Part shown: positions 1 through 5,262 of the stretch, piece after piece | Layout of the letters: the number at the start of each line of letters is the position of its first letter | Position numbering within the stretch: the first letter of the stretch is position 1 | NCBI GenBank assembly: GCA_028280915.1 | Contig: JANQKX010000622.1 | Location: 1 to 5,883, forward strand | Direction: 5' to 3' | Origin: Kiloniellaceae bacterium | Lineage (GTDB): Bacteria > Pseudomonadota > Alphaproteobacteria > Kiloniellales > Kiloniellaceae | Length of the DNA: 5,883 bases | The notes under the pieces: model-generated | Database searches by the model: none | The model's input: only the letters and a program-made list of their open reading frames with translations | What the model was told of the DNA's origin: nothing | Position numbers and translations under genes: made by a program

Positions 1-3000
1 TCCCTGCAAGGCCTCGCCACGCTCAAATCCTATGGCCAAAGCGGCCAGCGTGTCCGCCTGCTGGCGCAAAAGGCGCAAGCCCTGTTTCAGGCCACCCTAT
101 GGGTTTTGTCGACCAATACCTTGTCCCGGGGCATCACCGACGCGGGGATCGCCTTGGGGGCCGTCGCGGCCTTGGCCCTGGGCGCCCATCAAGTGAGCGA
201 CGGCACGATGAGCCTGACGGCCCTCTTGGTGATTTTGATGCTGGGCATCGAAGTCTTCCGCCCCTTGCGCGACCTGCGCTCCCTGCTGCACAACGGCATG
301 CTGGCTCAATCGGCCACGCAAAAAATGTTCGCCCTGCTCTCGGAAAGCCCGGAGATTCGCGCCAAAAACAGTGCCGCCACCGATCCGGCAGGCTCGGGCC
401 AAACCGCCCTTGCCGCCACCGTTGCTTTCGAAGGGGTGCGATTTGCCTATCCGGGCGGGCGCGGCGCCATCCACCGGGACTTGAACTTCAGCGTGGCCGC
501 CGGGCAGCGCATCGGCATCGTCGGTCCCAGCGGCTGCGGCAAGTCCTCCATCGTGCGCCTGCTGCTGCGCCTCTATGACCCTCAGGCCGGGCGGGTGCTC
601 TTGGGCGGCCGGGACGTCAAGGATCTCAGTTTTGCCGAGCTGCGCGCCCAACTGGCCGTAGTCAACCAGGATACTTACCTGTTCCATGGCACCGTGGGGG
701 ACAACCTGCGCCTGGGCAAGCCGGAAGCCAGCCACGACGAGATCGTGGCCGCCGCCCGTTCCGCCAACGCCCATGACTTTATCACCGCCCTGCCCCAGGG
801 CTATGACACCGTGGTGGGCGAGCGCGGGGTCAAGCTGTCGGGCGGCCAGCGCCAGCGCATCGCCATTGCCCGCGCGCTGCTGCGCGACGCCCCCATTCTG
901 GTCTTAGACGAGGCCCTTTCCGCCGTGGACGCGGAAAACGAGGCCGTCATTCAAGACGCCCTGGACCGCCTGATGGCGGGGCGGACCACCATCATCCTGG
1001 CCCATCGCCTGTCCAGCATCATCGCGGCCGACCGCATTCTGGTGCTGGGCGGCGGCGCCGTGGTGGAAGAAGGCGACCACAAAGCGCTCATGGCCAAGGG
1101 CGGTGCCTATCACTCTCTCATGGCCGAACAGGCCCGCGAGCGCGACAGCGGCCTGGAGCCTGCGGCGCTCAACGCGGACCCCGCCCGCGGTGCTCCCCCG
1201 CGGGCGGCCGCCCCTGCCACGACGTCATCGGCCGTAATACCGGATGAACCGCATGAACCGGAGACTCACATTCTGGCCACAGGCGACGACGATACGGCCA
1301 TGAGCTGGCGGCAGGCGCTGCCCATACTCATGGGCTTCGTCGGGCCTTGGCGCAAGCACCTGGCCTTGACCTGCGGCCTGGGCATCGGCCGGGTGGTGGC
1401 CTTTATCGGCGTCAGCCTGCTGTCGGCCCTGGCGGTGGCCGGGGTGAAAAGCGGCGCGCCCGTTTTTGGCCTGACCGTGTCCGACTACATCTGGGCGATC
1501 GTTTTCCTGGCGCCCACGGCCGGCATCCTCCATTGGCTGGAATCCTGGATCGCCCACGACATGGCCTTTCGCCTGCTGGCGGAAATGCGCATCGATCTGT
1601 TCCGCAAGCTGGACAGCCTGGCGCCCGCCTACATGGTGCGGCGGCGCAGTGGCGACATGGTGTCCCTCGCCACCGGTGACGTGGACATGGTGGAGTACTT
1701 CTTCGCCCACACCGTGGCGCCCGCCCTTGTGGCCGTGCTCGTGCCCCTGGCTGCCCTGACCGCCTTGGCCGTGGTGGACATTTGGCTCGCCGTCGTCTTG
1801 CTGCCCTTCCTGGGCATCGTCGCCGGATCGCCCTTTTTGTTGCGCCGGCGTATCGACCGCCTGGCCTCCCGGGACCGGGAAGCCTTGGGCGAGCTCAACG
1901 CCTATTCCGTGGATTCCCTGCAAGGCCTGCAGGAGGTCATGGCCTTTCAACAGGAAGACCGGCGCCGGGACGGCCTGTTGCGGCTGGTGGAGCGGCACCA
2001 CGCCATGCGCCTTCCCTTCTTCAGCGACATGTCCCTGCAGCAGGTGACCGTGGAAGTCATGACCACCCTCGGCGGCCTGGCCGTGGTCCTGCTCGGCGCC
2101 CAGCTGGCGGCCGCCGGCGCCATCAACGCGATTTACCTGCCCTGCCTCACCCTCTTTGCCATGGCGTCCTTTCTGCCCATTTCCGAGATCGCCGATATCG
2201 GCCGGCAACTGGCCGATACCCTGGGCGCCACCCGGCGCCTGGATGCCCTGCACAAGGAGCCGGTGCCGGTGCGCGACGGCCCCTATAAGGGAGAGGATCG
2301 GAGCGATGGCGATCACAGCCCCATCGGCGTGCACTTTCAAAATGTCACCTTTACCTATCCCGGCCAAGCGCAGTCCGCCCTGGATAATGTGTCCCTTGAA
2401 GCACCGGCCGGCCAAACGGTGGCTTTGGTGGGGGCGTCGGGCGCGGGCAAAACCACCATGGCGCACCTGCTGCTGCGCTTCTGGGACCCGCAAGGGGGCC
2501 GGATCGAATTGGGCAAGCACGGGCTGACCGACTATCAACTGGATACCCTGCGCGAGCAGGTGGCCCTGGTCGCCCAGGACACCTACCTGTTCAACGACAG
2601 CCTGGCCGCCAACATCCGCCTGGCCAAACCGGACGCCAGCGATGACGAGCTGGCCGCCGCCATCGAACGGGCCGCCCTGACCGATTTTATCGCCAGCCTG
2701 CCCGACGGCCTGGACACCCGGGTGGGCGAACGGGGCATGGCGCTTTCCGGCGGGCAGCGCCAGCGGGTCTCCATCGCCCGCGCCTTTCTGCGCGACGCGC
2801 CGGTCCTGGTGCTGGACGAGGCCACCTCCCACCTGGACGCGGAAAGCGAGCGCCTGGTGCACCGGGCGTTGAAGGATCTCATGCGGGGCCGCACCACCAT
2901 CGTCATCGCCCACCGCCTCTCCACCGTGCGCGAAGCCGACAAGATCGCGGTCCTGGACAACGGCCGGCTGGCCGAGGAAGGCAGCCATCAGGATCTGCTG

Positions 3001-3075
3001 GCCCGCCGCGGCCTCTACGCCCACCTCATCGCCCGCCAGCTCAGCGCCGGCCGGGAAAAGTCCGCCGCGGAGTGA
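1..3075 (+). CDS. Tandem (fused) ABC exporter, CydDC-like; 5' partial
   Basis: This is a membrane ATP-driven exporter with two half-transporters in one chain. The reading frame is already open at base 1, so the start lies upstream; the in-frame TTG at 106 falls inside a transmembrane domain and is not the real start. Numbering from base 1 (1024 residues seen): end of TMD1 with two helices near 45-90; NBD1 at 141-375 with Walker A GPSGCGKSS (175-183), LSGGQ (279-283), Walker B ILVLDE (299-304) and switch His335; an Ala/Pro-rich linker at 380-433; TMD2 at 434-735 with about six helices; NBD2 at 777-1015 with GASGAGKTT (811-819), LSGGQ (915-919), VLVLDE (935-940) and His971. Both catalytic glutamates are present, so both ATP sites look competent. 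Motifs repeat every 636-638 residues, which suggests about 200 residues are missing and a full length near 1230. TMD2 resembles CydC (thiol exporter) proteins, but other exporter families cannot be excluded. The substrate is unknown. Confidence 0.93.
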   Translation, partial: SLQGLATLKSYGQSGQRVRLLAQKAQALFQATLWVLSTNTLSRGITDAGIALGAVAALALGAHQVSDGTMSLTALLVILMLGIEVFRPLRDLRSLLHNGMLAQSATQKMFALLSESPEIRAKNSAATDPAGSGQTALAATVAFEGVRFAYPGGRGAIHRDLNFSVAAGQRIGIVGPSGCGKSSIVRLLLRLYDPQAGRVLLGGRDVKDLSFAELRAQLAVVNQDTYLFHGTVGDNLRLGKPEASHDEIVAAARSANAHDFITALPQGYDTVVGERGVKLSGGQRQRIAIARALLRDAPILVLDEALSAVDAENEAVIQDALDRLMAGRTTIILAHRLSSIIAADRILVLGGGAVVEEGDHKALMAKGGAYHSLMAEQARERDSGLEPAALNADPARGAPPRAAAPATTSSAVIPDEPHEPETHILATGDDDTAMSWRQALPILMGFVGPWRKHLALTCGLGIGRVVAFIGVSLLSALAVAGVKSGAPVFGLTVSDYIWAIVFLAPTAGILHWLESWIAHDMAFRLLAEMRIDLFRKLDSLAPAYMVRRRSGDMVSLATGDVDMVEYFFAHTVAPALVAVLVPLAALTALAVVDIWLAVVLLPFLGIVAGSPFLLRRRIDRLASRDREALGELNAYSVDSLQGLQEVMAFQQEDRRRDGLLRLVERHHAMRLPFFSDMSLQQVTVEVMTTLGGLAVVLLGAQLAAAGAINAIYLPCLTLFAMASFLPISEIADIGRQLADTLGATRRLDALHKEPVPVRDGPYKGEDRSDGDHSPIGVHFQNVTFTYPGQAQSALDNVSLEAPAGQTVALVGASGAGKTTMAHLLLRFWDPQGGRIELGKHGLTDYQLDTLREQVALVAQDTYLFNDSLAANIRLAKPDASDDELAAAIERAALTDFIASLPDGLDTRVGERGMALSGGQRQRVSIARAFLRDAPVLVLDEATSHLDAESERLVHRALKDLMRGRTTIVIAHRLSTVREADKIAVLDNGRLAEEGSHQDLLARRGLYAHLIARQLSAGREKSAAE
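1181..1207. repeat. GC-rich inverted repeat inside the ABC linker coding region
   Basis: Two perfect 10-bp arms (CCGCCCGCGG at 1181-1190 and CCGCGGGCGG at 1198-1207) are separated by a 7-base loop. The repeat lies in codons for the low-complexity Ala/Pro linker joining the two half-transporters. It could form a stable RNA hairpin that slows ribosomes between domains, or be a chance product of GC-rich Pro/Arg/Ala codons. Its outer bases resemble those of the hairpin just after the gene (3099-3128). Confidence 0.5.
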
Positions 3076-3098
3076 GGGAAACGGCAGCGTGAGGGCGG

Positions 3099-3128
3099 CG
3101 CCCGCAGGCCGGTGTTTGCCTGCGGGCG
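3099..3128. terminator. Hairpin between convergent genes, probable bidirectional transcription end
   Basis: A perfect 11-bp stem (CGCCCGCAGGC at 3099-3109, GCCTGCGGGCG at 3118-3128) encloses an 8-base loop. It starts 24 bases after the ABC transporter stop and ends 8 bases before the toxin gene's stop on the other strand, so it fits as a shared transcription end. Neither strand has a T-run after the stem, so it is not a classical intrinsic terminator. It may instead stabilise 3' ends or act together with Rho. Confidence 0.6.
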
Positions 3129-3135
3129 TGATCGA

Positions 3136-3831
3136 TCAATCGGTGGTCACGGAATAGTCCGGCGTGCCGGTCCAAGTGATCCTCCAACGGGCGCCGGGCC
3201 GCAGGTTCTGCACCACGTGGGGATGGAAGGCAACCAGACAAATCCCGCCCCGGTGCCGGACGGAAGGGTAGACCAGCCCCATGGCGCCCTCCCGTCGCAG
3301 CGCGCTGGCCAGCGCTTGCCCCGCCGGATAGGCAAAAACCGGATCTTCCGCCAAAACCGGGGACGTATCCGGCAGTCCACGCAGGTCATGGAAGTCACCG
3401 ATGAAACCGGCCAACAGGGCCTGGTAAACGGTCTCGTCTTCAAAAACGCCGATACACGCCAACTCGCGGGTCTTGTGATAGGCCACCTCGGCGATGGCGG
3501 TCAGCTCGTGAAAGGCGCTATACCAGGCGCCCCGCGAAGCGTCGTTAAAACGATTGCCCTCGGAGCGCGTGTAGGCGAAGGCCGCATTGATGTGGGTCTG
3601 GCCCCAGACGTTAAAAGCCAATTCCCTCGGGTCCAGACCGACCAGGCCGCAGCGTTGTGCTTTCAAGCGCTGGTTGGTCAGCCCCTCCAACTGCTCCAAT
3701 AACGCCATCTCGTCATCATCATCCACCAAGGCGCGCAGCACCGGCGGCTTGTAATAAGCGGTGGGGATCAGCCGTACAGTGGCGGACTCGCTGATGGCGG
3801 TGGTGGGAATCGCGCCGGCGGAAAGAGTCAA
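3136..3831 (-). CDS. res: RES-domain toxin (NAD+-degrading) of a RES-Xre toxin-antitoxin module
   Basis: This 231-residue protein carries the RES fold over most of its length. Characterised RES toxins break down cellular NAD+, the phosphorolytic ones using phosphate, and so stop growth. Visible family landmarks are NRFN (93-96, supplying the motif Arg94), RGAWYSA (100-106, Tyr104), TAIAEVAYH (111-119, Glu115) and YPSVR (188-192, Ser190). The Arg/Tyr/Glu/Ser set expected of the active site is therefore present and the toxin looks intact. The N-terminal 70 residues include an acidic run, DDDDE (37-41). The start is TTG at 3831, which overlaps the antitoxin stop by 4 bases (TTGA). A GAGG at 3838-3841 lies 6 bases upstream and supports it; the next Met, residue 42, would remove conserved sequence. 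Antitoxin-first order and overlap imply co-transcription and coupled translation. Whether it uses phosphate or water is not visible. Confidence 0.9.
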   Translation of the reverse strand: MTLSAGAIPTTAISESATVRLIPTAYYKPPVLRALVDDDDEMALLEQLEGLTNQRLKAQRCGLVGLDPRELAFNVWGQTHINAAFAYTRSEGNRFNDASRGAWYSAFHELTAIAEVAYHKTRELACIGVFEDETVYQALLAGFIGDFHDLRGLPDTSPVLAEDPVFAYPAGQALASALRREGAMGLVYPSVRHRGGICLVAFHPHVVQNLRPGARWRITWTGTPDYSVTTD

Positions 3832-4331
3832 ACGCCGCCTCGCAAGGCATCCACGTAGGTGCGGATGTCCAAGATGGCCGGCAGGCCGCCCTCGATCATG
3901 ACGGCCAGCGGTGTGCGACCGCCAAACAGGGGGCCTTGGTTCGGCAACATGACCCAGCGATCGGCGAGCGAGTCGTTGAAATAGAGATGCAGGGCCTTAT
4001 AGAGCCCCGTTAAGGCGCTGATCCGCAACAACTGATCCCGGCTGAGGCGGCCCGACCAAGCTTTCCCTTTTACACCCGCCCCCTGTTTCGTGCCCGCCCC
4101 CTGTTTCATGCGAGACCAGGTGCGCGGGCTGACCGCCACCAGGGCGGCGGCAGCGTGGTTGTTGAGCTTCCAGGCCACGACGATGCGCCCATAGGCCTTG
4201 GCCGCCACCGCCGCCATCTTGCCGTCGGTGGGCGCCGCAAGGCCTGACTCATATGCACCCTCAGCGCCACCCCTCGGCCCCGCCTCTTTTGGCCGCAATG
4301 TCTCGGCCGTTATTTGTCCAAAATTCGCCAT
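3828..4331 (-). CDS. xre: Xre/DUF2384-type antitoxin of the RES-Xre module
   Basis: This 167-residue protein is predicted to bind and block the RES toxin and repress the operon. It has three parts. Residues 1-45 are a Gly/Ala/Glu-rich extension, probably disordered. Residues 46-118 are the Xre-like helix-turn-helix region, with SPRTWSRMK at 68-76 and the family-typical run LSRDQLLRISAL at 96-107. Residues 119-167 are the toxin-binding MbcA/ParS/Xre C-terminal domain (DUF2384), with LADRW (122-126), a GGRTPL turn (137-142) and the end VDALRGG. Two copies of KQGAG (76-80, 82-86) interrupt the segment just after RTWSRMK; from memory, relatives have a much shorter link there. The ATG at 4331 has no Shine-Dalgarno but lies one base after the predicted transcript start, so it may be leaderless. 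Met39 is an alternative start without a better binding site. The toxin gene follows with a 4-base overlap. Confidence 0.88.
   Translation of the reverse strand: MANFGQITAETLRPKEAGPRGGAEGAYESGLAAPTDGKMAAVAAKAYGRIVVAWKLNNHAAAALVAVSPRTWSRMKQGAGTKQGAGVKGKAWSGRLSRDQLLRISALTGLYKALHLYFNDSLADRWVMLPNQGPLFGGRTPLAVMIEGGLPAILDIRTYVDALRGGV
3838..3841 (-). promoter_or_regulatory. Ribosome binding site for the toxin TTG start
   Basis: GAGG on the minus strand, inside the last antitoxin codons, sits 6 bases before the TTG at 3831. This is good spacing. It decides the choice of the non-ATG start and implies that ribosomes finishing the antitoxin can restart on the toxin. Confidence 0.55.
4075..4110. repeat. 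18-bp tandem duplication inside the antitoxin gene
   Basis: Two adjacent 18-bp units (4075-4092 and 4093-4110) differ at one base only (TTCGTG against TTCATG at their ends on the plus strand). The length is a multiple of three, so the frame is kept and the protein gains a second KQGAG unit. On the coding strand the duplication sets out G-runs GGGGG-C-GGG twice, 9 bases apart, with another GGG after 7 more bases, a possible G-quadruplex-forming stretch. Near-identity of the copies suggests recent replication slippage. Confidence 0.85.
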
Positions 4332-4364
4332 TTAGCTTAATATAGTGTGTCAATTGGCGAATTT
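4321..4364. promoter_or_regulatory. Inverted-repeat operator overlapping promoter and start codon
   Basis: Perfect 10-bp arms AAATTCGCCA (4321-4330) and TGGCGAATTT (4355-4364) lie 34 bp apart centre to centre. The right arm overlaps the -35 box, the left arm covers the first codons of the antitoxin, and the -10 box sits between them. Each arm with its flank is itself partly palindromic (AAAT-N5-ATTT on the left, AATT-N4-AATT on the right). This placement fits autorepression by the Xre antitoxin or the toxin-antitoxin complex; binding is inferred, not shown. Confidence 0.6.
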
Positions 4365-4367
4365 CAA
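4339..4367 (-). promoter_or_regulatory. Sigma-70-type promoter of the RES-Xre operon, leaderless start predicted
   Basis: On the minus strand TTGAAA (4362-4367) serves as the -35 box and TATATT (4339-4344) as the -10 box, with an exact 17-base spacer, in an AT-rich island within GC-rich DNA. Counting 7 bases from the -10 box puts transcription start at the A opposite 4332, one base before the antitoxin ATG. No ribosome binding site lies ahead of that ATG, consistent with leaderless translation. A TTGACA also occurs within the spacer (minus strand) but has no -10 box at proper distance. Confidence 0.65.
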
Positions 4368-4409
4368 GTTTTCCGCCAGTCATGACATCAAGGCGCAAGA
4401 GACCTTAAG

Positions 4410-5129
4410 CTAGGCGGATAAGGGTTTTTCCCATTCCATGACTAGAAACCAGGGCACCCGGCGGTACTTGGCCTGTAGCGCCGGATCGCCGGAGATCGCT
4501 TCGGGCTCGTCAAAGTGGGTCAGGGTCAGACCGCAGGCCAGGAGTGTTTTCATGTACGCGCTCAAGGGCCGGTGCCAGTTTTGAATGCGGATGCCTTTCC
4601 ATTCGCACCATTCGGAAAACTCCTCCAAATAGCGGTCTATGGGATAGTGCAGGCGATTGCCCAAATCATCCCGCACCCAGCCCTGATGGGCGTTTTGCGA
4701 CACAAAGCCGTTCATGTTCGCGATCAACAACCGCCCGCCCGGCGCCAGGACCCGGCTCATCTCACGGATGGCGGATTGATAGTCGGCGATATCGATCAGC
4801 GTCAGATAGCTGATGACCAGATCGAAGCTGTGGTCCGGGAACGCCAATTCTTCCGCCCGGCCGTGCCGGTAATCCCCCTCCGGGTCCCGTTGCCGGGCCA
4901 CTTCCAGCAAATGGGCCGTCGGGTCCAGACCAATCGCCGCGATCCCCCGCCCCTTGAGCATCCGGCAAAAGCGCCCCTCGCCGCAGCCCACGTCCAAGGC
5001 CTTGCGCGCCGGGCCCAGGGCGACCCGTTCCAGCATGGCCGGGTCGAGCACATGTTCGCGCGCCCAATCGCCCCGCTCACCCAGATGGGCCACCCAGGCC
5101 GCCGCCGAATTATCCCAACCGCCACTCAT
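4410..5129 (-). CDS. Class I SAM-dependent methyltransferase (Methyltransf_11-like)
   Basis: This is a 239-residue soluble protein with the Rossmann-like SAM-binding fold; acceptor unknown. Motif I is DVGCGEGRF (46-54). The acidic residue ending strand 2 is Asp69 in GLDP. A post-strand acidic region is AEELAFPDHSFD (92-103), followed by the strand-4 segment LVISYLTLIDI (104-114) and the turn LAPGGRLLIAN (128-138). The C-terminal part, rich in aromatic residues (WCEWKG, NWHRPLSAYM), probably forms the acceptor-binding cap, as in small-molecule methyltransferases. The frame stays open to an ATG at 5231, but the ATG at 5129 is preferred: AGGAGG lies 9 bases before it and the fold begins there, while the extra 34 residues are unlike the family. 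It ends 78 bases before the antitoxin ATG on the same strand, but that module has its own promoter, so a shared operon is uncertain. All core motifs are intact. Confidence 0.88.
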   Translation of the reverse strand: MSGGWDNSAAAWVAHLGERGDWAREHVLDPAMLERVALGPARKALDVGCGEGRFCRMLKGRGIAAIGLDPTAHLLEVARQRDPEGDYRHGRAEELAFPDHSFDLVISYLTLIDIADYQSAIREMSRVLAPGGRLLIANMNGFVSQNAHQGWVRDDLGNRLHYPIDRYLEEFSEWCEWKGIRIQNWHRPLSAYMKTLLACGLTLTHFDEPEAISGDPALQAKYRRVPWFLVMEWEKPLSA

Positions 5130-5138
5130 CTCCACGTG

Positions 5139-5144
5139 CCTCCT
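5139..5144 (-). promoter_or_regulatory. Strong ribosome binding site deciding the methyltransferase start
   Basis: AGGAGG on the minus strand sits 9 bases before the ATG at 5129, with a second GGAG closer in. No comparable site precedes the upstream in-frame ATG at 5231, so the shorter protein is chosen. Confidence 0.7.
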
Positions 5145-5157
5145 CTGCTGCGCCGCG

Positions 5158-5163
5158 ACTATA
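5158..5163 (-). promoter_or_regulatory. Possible -10 box for the methyltransferase gene
   Basis: TATAGT on the minus strand would start transcription near 5151, giving a leader of about 22 bases that contains the AGGAGG site. No recognisable -35 hexamer lies 16-18 bases upstream; that stretch is G/C-rich (a 5-bp GCCGG/CCGGC hairpin at 5165-5181). This is a weak call resting on one hexamer. Confidence 0.3.
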
Positions 5164-5232
5164 AGCCGGTCTCCCCCCGGCGCAGGAGAGAGGCCTTGCC
5201 AGGCGACCCGGGTCAGGGGTAGGTGAGGCACT

Positions 5233-5257
5233 GGTTGTCACAGTTTCACAGGTTGTC
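5233..5257. repeat. Short nested direct repeats upstream of the B3/4 gene
   Basis: GGTTGTC occurs at 5233-5239 and 5251-5257, with CACAG at 5239-5243 and 5247-5251 between them, all just before the ATG at 5263. They could be paired regulator half-sites, but the repeats are short and no promoter boxes fit convincingly around them. The rest of the divergent interval (5164-5232) shows nothing clear. Confidence 0.25.
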
Positions 5258-5262
5258 CTCCC

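Noticed and set aside
1300..1302. Internal ATG (MSWRQALP) as the start of a separate second half-transporter
   Set aside because: No Shine-Dalgarno precedes it and the frame is continuous through the linker, so one fused protein is simpler.
1225..3024. Long minus-strand open frame (599 codons) opposite the ABC transporter
   Set aside because: Its translation is rich in Gly, Gln and His with no recognisable domain, as expected for the antisense of a GC-rich gene, and the plus-strand frame carries all ABC motifs.
3112..3702. Plus-strand open frame opposite the RES toxin
   Set aside because: It is a shadow of the toxin gene; no domain or ribosome binding site is seen, and the minus strand carries the RES motifs.
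4349..4354. Minus-strand TTGACA upstream of the antitoxin as the -35 box
   Set aside because: The position 16-18 bases downstream falls inside the coding sequence with no -10 match; TTGAAA-17-TATATT is far better.
4384..4410. AAGG...CCTT pairing after the methyltransferase as a terminator
   Set aside because: The stem is only 4 bp with no T-run, too weak to call.
4515..5222. Plus-strand open frame opposite the methyltransferase
   Set aside because: It is an antisense shadow; the minus strand holds the complete SAM-binding motif series.
5130..5231. N-terminal extension of the methyltransferase to the ATG at 5231
   Set aside because: The added residues do not look like the family, and the strong AGGAGG precedes the ATG at 5129.
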